Assembly (NCBI GenBank): GCA_036498265.1
Contig: DASYFT010000028.1
Location: 44,405-108,404, forward strand
Length of the DNA: 64,000 nt
Reading direction: 5' to 3'
From: Palsa-744 sp036498265
GTDB taxonomy: Bacteria > Actinomycetota > Thermoleophilia > Solirubrobacterales > Solirubrobacteraceae
The notes below the pieces were generated by a model. It was given only the letters and a program-made list of their open reading frames with translations, had not been told where the DNA came from and searched no databases. Below, one piece after another: positions 16,860 through 24,297 of the stretch; position 1 is the first letter of the stretch; each line of letters begins with the position of its first letter. The translations under genes and the position numbers were made by a program.

Positions 16860-16994
16860 CCTAAGACGAGCACGCCACGGCCGTCCCATGCGGCGCCGCG
16901 CGCCGTGGACGTAGGAGTACCTACATGGCGGCCCCGGCGCGGTTGCAAGTCGTCCGCGAGCGGATGCCGCAAACCCGCATTCCAAAGGCAAAAG
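16860..16994 (+). other. Intergenic region with inverted repeats
   Basis: Contains CCACGGC/GCCGTGG (an 8-bp-class inverted repeat) and the small hairpin GTAGGAGTACCTAC. These could end transcription of the upstream gene, but no T-run follows. It ends at the tRNA-derived repeat. Confidence 0.3.
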
Positions 16995-17041
16995 CGCGAT
17001 GCCGGAGGAGGGACTCAAACCCCCGACACGCGGATTATGAT
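16995..17041 (-). repeat. att repeat, displaced 3' fragment of tRNA-Met
   Basis: Matches 18432-18478 in 46 of 47 positions and covers the anticodon, variable loop, T-arm and acceptor 3' strand of tRNA-Met. The one difference (A at 17017 against G at 18454) changes TTCGA of the T-loop to TTTGA. The sequence diverges immediately beyond position 17041, so no complete tRNA is encoded here. Confidence 0.85.
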
Positions 17042-17088
17042 CGCCCGGCGGGCGTGTCGTGGCGTGTCATAGGGTCCGAGGTTTGGCT

Positions 17089-17745
17089 CTACTGCGGGAG
17101 ACTCGCCTCCAGCACGTTGTCGGCTTGTTGTGGCGTGGAGTGGGGCATGTTCACACCCGCGTTAGCACCCTCGACGCCGCTCGCGGCCTCTGTAGGCGAC
17201 GCGGTCGGCACGCTCAGGGGGCCGCCTAGGTCGTTGTTGAACAGGTGCCTGGAGCGGGTCAGCGTGAACGCACCCGAGTGGTGGCCGAGCCACCGGCTGA
17301 CCTGCAGGATGTTGCGCCCCTCCGCGATGAGCGGCGACGCGACCGTGTGCCGGAACGTGTGGAAGCCGGCCCACGTCAGGCACGCCTCCTCACGCGCGGG
17401 TTGCAGCACACGGCGGAACACGTTCTCGAGCGTGAGCGGAGTGCCGGTGCCCGACGCGAACACGGGCGAGTCCTCGCCCGGCTGTCCGGCGGCCTGGTAC
17501 GCCTCGCGAAGCGCCACAACGATCTCGCGCTCCAGGGGAAGCTCGCGGCGGCCGTGGCGGCTCTTGGGCGGCCCTACGCGACCCTTCACGATCCGCCTGC
17601 GGACCTTCACAGGCGGCGAGGAGCCGTTCAGCTCTAAGTGCTTCCACTGCAGCCCGACCAGCTCGCTGATTCGCCCCGCGACGAGCTGCTCGGCGAAGTT
17701 CTGTCGGCAGTACAGACGTGCCGCTGCCGCTCGGCGATGATGCGA
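17089..17745 (-). pseudogene. Tyrosine recombinase/integrase catalytic-domain remnant
   Basis: The frame is open from 17745 and carries only the C-terminal catalytic domain: box I GRISELVGLQWKHLELNG, then KSRHGRRELPLEREIV, the HTFRHTVASPLIAEGRNI segment (H-x-x-R) and SRWLGHHSGAFTL. Where relatives continue with a D-T-Y-V-H-L nucleophile segment, this one reads T-R-S-R-H-L, so the catalytic Tyr is Ser. The N-terminal arm and core-binding domains are missing; a stop at 17746-17748 closes the frame and no proper start exists before GTG 17610. It is most likely inactive. An unrelated frame upstream (VSDVDRIIAERQRH) may be a shifted part of the old gene. Confidence 0.8.
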
Positions 17746-17796
17746 TCAACGTCGGAGACGGTCATCAGTGCTGCGCGCGCCGTGTCTCGCCGAGTG

Positions 17797-18240
17797 TCAG
17801 CGGCCTGTCTCAAGCTGCTGCTTTAGCCGCTTCATGTTCTCTGGCATCTCGCTCGCGGCTTGTCGACGGACAACGAGCGGGACAAGCAGCTTCCCAATGC
17901 CGTAGCCGGCGAAGTCAAGATCGATGATCACGCGGGATCGCGTGTTGTCGCTCAGCGGCTCGACGGTCACTCCCACGATGGCGCGGATCGGGCCGTTGAT
18001 GCCTCGGTCGGCCCACCGGCGCGGCGGGTCGTACTCCGTGATCTCTGTGGTTGCCTCGATCTCCCGGCCGCCGATCTTCCGAACGGTCGTGCATTTGGAC
18101 CCTACGTGCGTCGGCGCTGCGTCCATGTGCCCCCTCACGCAGCCCTGCTGCCACTCCGGCATTTTGCTCGGGTCGATGACGTATGCGAACGCCTCCTCGG
18201 CCGGGCGTTCGACCTCGATGCTCGCGGTGATCGGTGCCAT
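17797..18240 (-). CDS. SRPBCC (START/Bet v1-like) family protein
   Basis: A 147-residue polyketide cyclase/dehydrase-type lipid-binding fold: ITASIEVERPAEEAFAYVID, PSKMPEWQQGCVRG, KIGGREIEATTEITEYDPPR, VTVEPLSDNTRSRVIIDLDF, and the long C-terminal helix ASEMPENMKRLKQQLE. Such proteins bind hydrophobic small molecules; ligand unknown. ATG at 18238-18240 with AGGAGG on its strand just upstream. It lies inside the tRNA-bounded element, so it may be cargo, though its codon use does not stand out. Confidence 0.85.
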   Translation of the reverse strand: MAPITASIEVERPAEEAFAYVIDPSKMPEWQQGCVRGHMDAAPTHVGSKCTTVRKIGGREIEATTEITEYDPPRRWADRGINGPIRAIVGVTVEPLSDNTRSRVIIDLDFAGYGIGKLLVPLVVRRQAASEMPENMKRLKQQLETGR

Positions 18241-18431
18241 CCATCCTCCTTCGGCTCGTTGGTCCCGAGAGCCTAGTCACTAGCTGTCGCCGTCCATCGA
18301 GCCGCCGCTCTCGCACGGGGCGCAGCATATGCCGCCGGGCGCGGTGTTCACACTTTCGTTCACACCGTGACGGTTGTCTACGGGCGGCCTGCGCCCCTAA
18401 CAGCAATTCGGCCCGCAAACACGGGCCGGAT

Positions 18432-18478
18432 CGCGATGCCGGAGGAGGGACTCGAACCCCCGACACGCGGATTATGAT
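18432..18478 (-). repeat. att repeat within tRNA-Met gene
   Basis: Right copy of the 47-bp repeat; it forms the 3' part of the intact tRNA-Met (CAT). Integration here would have rebuilt the tRNA, as is usual for tyrosine-recombinase elements. Confidence 0.85.
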
Positions 18479-18510
18479 TCCGCTGCTCTAACCGACTGAG
18501 CTACTCCGGC
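18437..18510 (-). tRNA. tRNA-Met (CAT), elongator type
   Basis: Read on the minus strand, 74 nt fold as a full cloverleaf: acceptor GCCGGAG/CTCCGGC with discriminator A, D-arm GCTC/GAGC with AGTCGGTTA loop, anticodon stem GCGGA/TCCGC around loop ATCATAA (anticodon CAT), variable loop GTGTC, T-arm GGGGG/CCCTC around TTCGAGT. The CCA is not encoded. The arms match elongator tRNA-Met rather than initiator (the first acceptor pair is a normal G-C pair). A tRNA-Ile2 with lysidine cannot be fully excluded from sequence alone. Confidence 0.93.
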
Positions 18511-18600
18511 GGGGTCTGCCGCGAACCCATCGTTCGCGGCGGCGGCCGGCGCCAAGCGCCGCATTGCCACGTGGCACAGTCTATTCGCGAGGCCGTGGGT

Positions 18601-18606
18601 TAGCCT
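18601..18606 (+). promoter_or_regulatory. Candidate -10 element, leaderless start
   Basis: TAGCCT ends 9 nt before the ATG at 18616. Confidence 0.35.
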
Positions 18607-18615
18607 CGTGTCGCG

Positions 18616-19575
18616 ATGGACCCCCCGATCCTGCTGGCTGTGCCGAACGTCTCCGACGGTCGCGACGAGCGCACGATCGCAGCGGTCGGTCAGGCCTTCG
18701 CGGACGGCGACGCACAGGCGGGAGGGGCGGGCGGTGTGCCCAGCGCAGGGACCCCGGTCGTCCGGCTCCTGGACGTGCACTCCGACCGCGACCACGACCG
18801 CTCTGTGTTCACGCTCGCGGGCGCTGCAGACGGGCTCGCCGACGCGCTCCTGGCGGGCGCGCGCGCGGCGGTCGAGCGCATCGACGTGGTGGCGCCGGGC
18901 CGAAAGGACGGCTCCGAGCCGGGCCAGCACCCGCATGTGGGCGCGGTGGACGTGGTCCCGATCGTCTACCTGGAGGCGGCGGCCAGGGGAGCCGCGTGCG
19001 CCGAGGCTCTCGTCGTGGGGGATCGGATCGGGGCCGAGCTCGGGGTTCCCGTCGTCCTCTACGGCGAGCTCACCGCAGACGGCGCCGGCGAGGCCCGGTC
19101 TCGGGCGCAGCTGCGCCGCGGCGGCGTGGAGGGCCTCGCGGCGCGGATGCGGGACGGCCAGACCTCGTCGGACTTCGGGCCGGCGGCCATGCACCCGAGC
19201 GCAGGCGCCACGCTCGTCGCCGCTCGCCCTCCGCTGGTCGCCTTCAACCTGCAGCTGGCCGACGGCGCGACGCTCGCCGACGCGCGGCGCATAGCCGCCC
19301 TGGTGAGGGAGGGCGGTGAGGATGGGCTGCCCGGCCTGCGGGCGATCGCCGTCGCGCTGAGCGGCGGCGTGCCGCAGGTCTCGATGAACGTGGAGCGCCC
19401 GTTCGACGTGCCGCTGGCGCGGATCGTGGAATCGGTCGGCAGGCACGCCGAGATCGCGAGCGCCGAGCTCGTCGGGCTCGCCCCGCGTGAGGCGCTCGCC
19501 GGGTTCCCCGCGGGCGTTCCGCTGCTCGGCTTCGATCCCGCTCGCCACGTCATCGAGAACGCATTAGGCTGGTAG
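18616..19575 (+). CDS. Glutamate formimidoyltransferase (FTCD N-domain type)
   Basis: A 319-residue protein matching the formiminotransferase domain of FTCD, which moves a formimino group from N-formimino-L-glutamate to tetrahydrofolate in histidine breakdown. Signatures are LLAVPNVSDGRDERTIAAVG, HSDRDHDRSVFTLAG, GQHPHVGAVDVVPIVYLE (catalytic His region), and CAEALVVGDRIGAELGVPVV. The C-terminal half has LVAFNLQLADGATLADARRI and VSMNVERPFDVPLARIVE. The cyclodeaminase domain is absent and no hut genes are nearby, so the folate C1 role is likely but the pathway context is open. Confidence 0.9.
   Translation: MDPPILLAVPNVSDGRDERTIAAVGQAFADGDAQAGGAGGVPSAGTPVVRLLDVHSDRDHDRSVFTLAGAADGLADALLAGARAAVERIDVVAPGRKDGSEPGQHPHVGAVDVVPIVYLEAAARGAACAEALVVGDRIGAELGVPVVLYGELTADGAGEARSRAQLRRGGVEGLAARMRDGQTSSDFGPAAMHPSAGATLVAARPPLVAFNLQLADGATLADARRIAALVREGGEDGLPGLRAIAVALSGGVPQVSMNVERPFDVPLARIVESVGRHAEIASAELVGLAPREALAGFPAGVPLLGFDPARHVIENALGW
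19565..19570 (+). promoter_or_regulatory. Candidate -10 element inside the upstream gene's end
   Basis: TAGGCT ends 7 nt before the GTG at 19578, so the next gene could be transcribed leaderless as well as by read-through. Confidence 0.3.
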
Positions 19576-19577
19576 GG

Positions 19578-19955
19578 GTGGCCCAGACCAAGCGCAAGCG
19601 TCAGACCAAGCATCGTGGCAACGCCGCCGGTGTGGTCGAGTCGCGCGGCAGGACCGGGCGCAAGCCGACTGCCGCCGAGAAGAGCGGCGACCCGAGGGAG
19701 CAGGCGCGCGCGAAGGAGAGGCAGATCGACCGGCGCGACCGCAAGCCCACGTGGCGGGGCGCGTTCCTCAAGGCGATGGCCGCCGCCGTGCTGCTGCTCG
19801 CGATCGTGATCCTGTTCCTCAAAGGCCAGGGGATCCAGCTGTTCCCGGTCGTGCTCATCGTCTACACGCTGATGAGCTACTACACCGACCTGTGGATGTA
19901 CAACCGGCGCCAGCGCGCCAAGGCTAGGCAGACGGGCAAGGAGGGCGCGCGATGA
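19578..19955 (+). CDS. Small basic membrane protein of unknown function
   Basis: A 125-residue protein with a 60-residue, very basic and probably unstructured N-terminus (AQTKRKRQTKHRGNAAG) and two transmembrane helices near residues 70-88 (AMAAAVLLLAIVILFLKGQG) and 92-107 (LFPVVLIVYTLMSYYTDLW), then a basic tail. The charge pattern suggests both ends in the cytoplasm, perhaps touching nucleic acid or ribosomes (inference). It lies between formimidoyltransferase and an MBL hydrolase with 2-bp and overlapping junctions, so the three are likely one operon. Confidence 0.7.
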   Translation: MAQTKRKRQTKHRGNAAGVVESRGRTGRKPTAAEKSGDPREQARAKERQIDRRDRKPTWRGAFLKAMAAAVLLLAIVILFLKGQGIQLFPVVLIVYTLMSYYTDLWMYNRRQRAKARQTGKEGAR

Positions 19956-20641
19956 GCCCGGTCGACGCGCGCGCGTTCACAGTCGGGCCCGTACAGGAGA
20001 ACTGCTACATCGTCCGTGCCGACGCCGGCTCGGCGCGTGCGGTGATCGTGGACCCCGGCGAGGAGCCCGATCGGCTCCTGCGAGCCGCCGAGGAGCTCGG
20101 GGTGGAGATCGAGGCGATCCTCCTCACGCACACCCACTTCGACCACATCGGCGCCGTCGCCCCCGTCGCTCGCGCCACGGGCGCCGAGGTCTACTGCCCG
20201 GTGATCGAGCGGCCGATCCTCGCCGACGTCATGAGATGGGTGCCTCCCGGATTCGGGCCGTTCGAGAGCTACGAGGCCGAGCACACGATGGCCGGAGGCG
20301 AGCAGCTGAGCCTCGCGGGCATCGACATCGAGGTGATCTTCACCCCCGGGCACAGCCCCGGCCATGTCACCTACGCAATGCCCGGTGCGCTGCTGTCGGG
20401 CGACGTGCTCTTCCAGGGTTCCGTCGGGCGGGTCGACCTGCCGGGCGGTGACTGGGCGACGCTCGAGCGCTCGATCGAGGGGCTGCTGAGGGCGTTCCCC
20501 GCCGAGACGGTCGTCCATCCCGGGCACATGGGGGTGACCACGCTCGGCCGCGAGCGCGACACCAACCCGTTCCTCAGCGAGCTGCGCGTTCGCGTGCCAA
20601 TCGCGTCGGCGACGTCTAGTGCGTCGTCCGGCGGACGTTGA
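19952..20641 (+). CDS. MBL-fold metallo-hydrolase, glyoxalase II-like
   Basis: A 229-residue metallo-beta-lactamase-fold hydrolase. The zinc motif THTHFDHIGAV (HxHxDH), the later His in FTPGHSPGHVTY, the Asp in ALLSGDVLF and the C-terminal VVHPGHMGVTTLG are all in place, giving the dinuclear site. The N-terminal VGPVQENCYIV is typical of the YcbL/glyoxalase II-like group that hydrolyses thioesters; the substrate is unconfirmed. ATG overlaps the preceding stop by 4 bp, and its own stop overlaps the hisS TTG start. Confidence 0.9.
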   Translation: MSPVDARAFTVGPVQENCYIVRADAGSARAVIVDPGEEPDRLLRAAEELGVEIEAILLTHTHFDHIGAVAPVARATGAEVYCPVIERPILADVMRWVPPGFGPFESYEAEHTMAGGEQLSLAGIDIEVIFTPGHSPGHVTYAMPGALLSGDVLFQGSVGRVDLPGGDWATLERSIEGLLRAFPAETVVHPGHMGVTTLGRERDTNPFLSELRVRVPIASATSSASSGGR

Positions 20642-21912
20642 GCGACTCGAAGATCAAAGCCCCCCGTGGCACGTTCGACGTGCTCGGGGAACAGGCGTCC
20701 GCCCGCCTTGCGCTCGAGACGCGAGCCCGGTCGATTCTCGAGGGCGCCGGCTACGAGCGCATCGAGACGCCGGCCTTCGAGGCGACCGAGCTGTTCGCGC
20801 GCGGCGTCGGGGAGTCCACCGACATCGTGCGCAAGGAGATGTTCACGTTCGACGACGGCGCCGGGAGGTCGATGACGCTTCGGCCCGAGGGCACCGCCCC
20901 CGTCTGCCGTGCCTATGTCGAACACGGCATGCACAAGCGTCGCCAGCCGGTCAAGCTCTGGTACCTGTCGAGCTTCTTCCGGCACGAGCGCGCGCAGGCG
21001 GGCCGCTACCGGCAGTTCTGGCAGGTCGGGGCCGAGGCGCTCGGCTCCGAGGATCCGGCCGTCGACGCGGAGTCCATCTCGCTGCTCGCCGCCCTGCTGG
21101 CGGAGATGGGGGTCAGGGACGTCAGCCTGCGGCTGTCGAGCCTCGGCAGCGCCGAGACTCGGAACGAGTACCGGGAGAGGCTGCAGGCACATCTGCGCGC
21201 CAACGAGCAGAGACTGTCGGAGGATGTGAGGTCGCGGATCGAGATGAACCCCCTTCGCGCCTTCGACTCCGACCACGCCGGCACGCGTGAGGTGATGCGC
21301 GGCGCTCCGCGGCTGCTCGACAGCCTCAGCGGGGACGACGCCGCCCACTTCGCCGAGGTCAGGAGCCTGCTCGACGCCGCCGGCGTCGCCTACGAGATCG
21401 ATTCCACCCTCGTGCGCGGCCTGGACTACTACACGCGCACGGTGTTCGAGTTCACGTCGCCGGCCCTGGGCGCCCAGAGCGGGGTGGGGGGCGGCGGTCG
21501 GTACGACCGCCTGGTCGAGGATCTCGGCGGACCGCGCACCCCCGGGATGGGGTGGGCGGCCGGGATCGAGCGGATCCTGCTGGCCGGGGAGCCGACGGAG
21601 ATCGTCGCCCAGCCGGCGACGCCGCCTCCGGTCGAGCTGTTCGTCGCCCTCGACGATCACGATCTCGACGCCCGCAGTGCCGTCTTCAGGCTCGTCAGCG
21701 AGGCGCGCTCGGCGGGCCTGATCGCTCAGATGGATCTCGGCGGACGTTCACTGAAGGGCCAACTGGGGCATGCCAATGCGCTCGGCGCCCGCTACGTGGC
21801 GATCGTGGACGGCCAGGAGACCACGCTCCGGGACATGCAGACGGGGGAGCAGAGCCCCCTGGCCACAGATTCGGTCGTGCACGCCGTCCTGCGGGGCCAG
21901 CACGATCTCTGA
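20638..21912 (+). CDS. hisS: Histidyl-tRNA synthetase
   Basis: A 424-residue class II synthetase that charges tRNA-His. Motif 1 lies near ETRARSILEGAGYERIETPA, motif 2 is LWYLSSFFRHERAQAGRYRQ, the His-specific strands include RGLDYYTRTVFEFTSP (the LVRGLDYY histidine motif), and motif 3 is GMGWAAGIERILLAG. The C-terminal anticodon domain covers about residues 325-424. Length is normal. TTG start at 20638 overlaps the MBL-gene stop, the most N-terminal choice consistent with the KAPRGTFDVL start. Confidence 0.97.
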   Translation: MSDSKIKAPRGTFDVLGEQASARLALETRARSILEGAGYERIETPAFEATELFARGVGESTDIVRKEMFTFDDGAGRSMTLRPEGTAPVCRAYVEHGMHKRRQPVKLWYLSSFFRHERAQAGRYRQFWQVGAEALGSEDPAVDAESISLLAALLAEMGVRDVSLRLSSLGSAETRNEYRERLQAHLRANEQRLSEDVRSRIEMNPLRAFDSDHAGTREVMRGAPRLLDSLSGDDAAHFAEVRSLLDAAGVAYEIDSTLVRGLDYYTRTVFEFTSPALGAQSGVGGGGRYDRLVEDLGGPRTPGMGWAAGIERILLAGEPTEIVAQPATPPPVELFVALDDHDLDARSAVFRLVSEARSAGLIAQMDLGGRSLKGQLGHANALGARYVAIVDGQETTLRDMQTGEQSPLATDSVVHAVLRGQHDL

Positions 21913-22012
21913 GCCCGGATCCGAAACATCCGCGGAGCCCCGCCCGGCCTGAAGCGTCCAAGCCGTCTCGCGCCGTTCAACTTCTGGCCGCCAGATGCCG
22001 AAAGAGGGTGGG

Positions 22013-22786
22013 ATGGCGCAGATCTCACGCCCATTCCAGATCGCACTGGTCGCGTTCGGCCTGCTGGTCGCCGTCTGGTTCTTCGCCCTGCGCGGGCACT
22101 CGAGCACGACCGCCTCGAGCTCCAGCGCCCCGCCGGCAGCCCAGCCCAGCGCTGCGGCGCAGGCCGAAAAAGCGGCGGCACCAAGCCGGATCTACCACGG
22201 CCCGGCACCCGGGGTCAACGGGCTCACGCGAGCGGTCGCAAAAGCCCATGAAGCCGTTGCGACCTCGCAGACCAACGCCAAGCAGCTCGAACAGAAATCG
22301 GCACAGGCCTCGAGCGTGACGCCCCAGGCCGGCGGCGCCGGGACTTCTGCGACGCCGGCCGGCTCCGCCGCTGGAACAAGGCCCTCGGGCATCCCGGCGG
22401 CCACAAGGTCCTCGAGCGTCCAGGGCAAGGCCGCCGGCAAGCGGGCGCCCACACCGACGAGCCTCGCGCTTCAGCGCAGCGTCGAAGCCCAGCTGAAGCA
22501 GGGCAAGATCGCGGTGCTCCTCTTCTGGAACAAGAAGGGCGCCGACGACGTCGTCAGCCGCGACGCCGTCCAGCAGCTGCGACACGGTCACGACGCGGCC
22601 AAGGTAGCCGTCCACGAATCACCCGCCGGCGCCGTCGCCTCATACGGAACGATCACCACCGGTGTCCAGATCTACAGCACGCCTACGATCCTGATCATCA
22701 ACCAGCGCCACGTGGCCACCACGATCACCGGCAGCACCGACGTCTACTCGCTCGAACAGGCGATCGAAGAAGCCCGCAAGGGCTGA
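22013..22786 (+). CDS. Membrane-anchored thioredoxin-fold protein lacking CxxC
   Basis: About 257 residues: a short cytoplasmic N-terminus, one transmembrane segment (IALVAFGLLVAVWFFALRG), a 130-residue linker rich in Ala, Ser, Thr and Gln, and a C-terminal domain of roughly 90 residues. That domain reads KIAVLLFWNKKGADDVVSRD, then YGTITTGVQIYSTPTILIIN, the beta-alpha-beta order and cis-Pro (STPT) of thioredoxins. At the CxxC position stands KKGADD, so it cannot do dithiol exchange. ATG at 22013 has AAAGAGGGTGG upstream; an ATG at 21995 adds six residues. Confidence 0.75.
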   Translation: MAQISRPFQIALVAFGLLVAVWFFALRGHSSTTASSSSAPPAAQPSAAAQAEKAAAPSRIYHGPAPGVNGLTRAVAKAHEAVATSQTNAKQLEQKSAQASSVTPQAGGAGTSATPAGSAAGTRPSGIPAATRSSSVQGKAAGKRAPTPTSLALQRSVEAQLKQGKIAVLLFWNKKGADDVVSRDAVQQLRHGHDAAKVAVHESPAGAVASYGTITTGVQIYSTPTILIINQRHVATTITGSTDVYSLEQAIEEARKG

Positions 22787-22790
22787 GCCT

Positions 22791-22796
22791 TAGACT
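22791..22796 (+). promoter_or_regulatory. Candidate -10 element, leaderless start
   Basis: TAGACT ends 7 nt before the GTG start of the fusion gene at 22804. Confidence 0.4.
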
Positions 22797-22803
22797 CGTT
22801 CGG

Positions 22804-24267
22804 GTGAGGACCGGCCCCGAAGAGCTCCTGGACCATCTGCAGTCCCCGCGCGGACGCGGCCGCTGCCCGGACGGGGCGTTCACCGGCGCCGCCGGCGGAG
22901 CGGCGTGTGGGGACCTGATCCGCGTTTCGCTCGCCATCGACACCGACGGCGCCGACGGAGCGATCGTCGACGCGGGCTTCGACGCGAGTGGCTGCGGGGC
23001 CACCTTCGCCGCGGGCAGCGCCGCCGTCAGCCTCCTGCGTGGACGCTCGCTGCTCGATGCGGCACGGATCGGGCCGGCTGACATAGCCGAGGAGCTGGGC
23101 GGCCTCAGCCATGGCAAGCGCCATGCCGCCGAGCTCGCCGCCGACGCGCTTCACCGGGCTCTCGGAGGCGCGGCTCGTCATCGCGCTGCTCTCTCGGTCT
23201 CCGCCGGACGGACGCTCGTGGCGATGAGCGGCGGCGTCGACAGCGCCGTCGCGGCTTTGCTCATCGCGCGCCAGGCCGAGGCCGTCGGCGTGACGCTCGA
23301 GCTCTGGTCGGACCCCGAGAACGACGGCGATCTGAGCTGCTGCTCCGCCCAGGCCGTTCGCGGCGCCCGCGAGCTGGCGCACCGGATCGGCATGCCGCAC
23401 CTCTCGATCGACCTGCGCGCCGAGTTCCGCGCCGGTGTCGTGGACGGCTGGCTCTCCGACCACGCCCGGGGGCTGACCCCGAACCCGTGCGTGCGCTGCA
23501 ACGGGCGGGTCCGGCTCGATGCGATGATCGACCTGGCAGACAGGCTGGGCTGCGAGACGCTCGCCACCGGGCACTACGCCCGCGTGCAGGCCGCGGATGG
23601 CGCCGATCGGCCGCTGCTCCGGATGGCCGCTGACGAGCGCAAGGATCAGAGCTACGTGCTCGCCGCTCTGTCCCCGCGGTCGCTCGCCCGGATGCGCTTT
23701 CCGCTCGGGGACATGCCGAAGACCGAGGTGCGCCGGGTGGCCGCCGAGGCTGGTCTCGCGGTGGCGCGCAAGCGGGACTCTCAGGACCTGTGCTTCCTCG
23801 CGGGAACTCGCCACGCGGACTTCCTCGAGCGCCACGCCGGTCTCGGCCGCCGCCCCGGCCCGATCGTGGACCTCCACGGCAGCGTGCTGGGCCAGCACGG
23901 CGGAGCTCACGCGTTTACCATCGGCCAGCGCCACGGTCTCGGGATCGGGTCCACGGCGCCGCTCTATGTGCTGTCCACCGACGTGGGGTCGAACACCGTC
24001 ACCGTCGGGCCGCGCGAGCGGCTGCTGACCGGCACCATCGAGGCTCGGGACCTGACGCTTCGCTGTCGAGGCGACCGCGTCGACGCCGTGCGCGTGCGCT
24101 CCCACGGCGAGAGAATCGCGTGCGGCCTGTCGAGACGCCTCGCCGCCGGGCGTCACGAGAAGGTCCAGATCGAGCTCGCGCGACCGGCAGAGCGGACGGC
24201 GCCCGGGCAGATCGCCTGTCTCTACTCGGGCGATCTCGTCGCCGGGTACGCCACCGTCGCGGCCTAG
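22804..24267 (+). CDS. mnmA: tRNA 2-thiouridylase MnmA with N-terminal NifU/IscU-like domain
   Basis: A 487-residue fusion. Residues ~5-122 resemble the IscU/NifU iron-sulphur scaffold: GGAACGDLIRV (Cys35, Asp37) and ASGCGATFAAGSAAVSLL (Cys64). The third scaffold Cys is replaced: the expected H-C position reads KRHAAELAADAL (Ala108). Residues ~135-487 are MnmA, which thiolates U34 of tRNA-Glu/Gln/Lys: PP-loop MSGGVDSAVAALL, catalytic Cys229 in NPCVRCN, TGHYARV, KDQSYVLAAL, and Cys330 in RDSQDLCFLAG. The fusion suggests sulphur handover within one chain, but the missing Cys argues against normal cluster assembly. Confidence 0.92.
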   Translation: MRTGPEELLDHLQSPRGRGRCPDGAFTGAAGGAACGDLIRVSLAIDTDGADGAIVDAGFDASGCGATFAAGSAAVSLLRGRSLLDAARIGPADIAEELGGLSHGKRHAAELAADALHRALGGAARHRAALSVSAGRTLVAMSGGVDSAVAALLIARQAEAVGVTLELWSDPENDGDLSCCSAQAVRGARELAHRIGMPHLSIDLRAEFRAGVVDGWLSDHARGLTPNPCVRCNGRVRLDAMIDLADRLGCETLATGHYARVQAADGADRPLLRMAADERKDQSYVLAALSPRSLARMRFPLGDMPKTEVRRVAAEAGLAVARKRDSQDLCFLAGTRHADFLERHAGLGRRPGPIVDLHGSVLGQHGGAHAFTIGQRHGLGIGSTAPLYVLSTDVGSNTVTVGPRERLLTGTIEARDLTLRCRGDRVDAVRVRSHGERIACGLSRRLAAGRHEKVQIELARPAERTAPGQIACLYSGDLVAGYATVAA

Positions 24268-24281
24268 CGGCGGACGCCGCC

Positions 24282-24287
24282 TAAGAT
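24282..24287 (+). promoter_or_regulatory. Candidate -10 element, near-leaderless start
   Basis: TAAGAT ends 10 nt before the alaS ATG at 24298. Confidence 0.35.
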
Positions 24288-24297
24288 CGGTCGCAGC

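Larger units (their letters stand above)
16995..18478 (-). mobile_element. Decayed tRNA-Met-associated integrative element
   Basis: A 1484-bp segment bounded by a 47-bp direct repeat (46/47 identical) whose right copy is the 3' half of an intact tRNA-Met gene. Between the repeats lie a truncated tyrosine recombinase next to the left copy and an SRPBCC gene. This is the classic layout left by integration into a tRNA 3' end: intact tRNA at one edge, displaced 3' fragment plus integrase at the other. No replication or transfer genes remain, so it is a remnant or a very small cargo island. Confidence 0.75.

Noticed and set aside
17001..17041. Second tRNA-Met gene
   Set aside because: Only the 3' half is present; pairing partners for the acceptor, D-arm and anticodon stem are missing.
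18346..18365. Direct repeat GTTCACAC-N4-GTTCACAC upstream of the SRPBCC gene
   Set aside because: Only two 8-mers; could be an excision or regulator site but no partner protein is visible.
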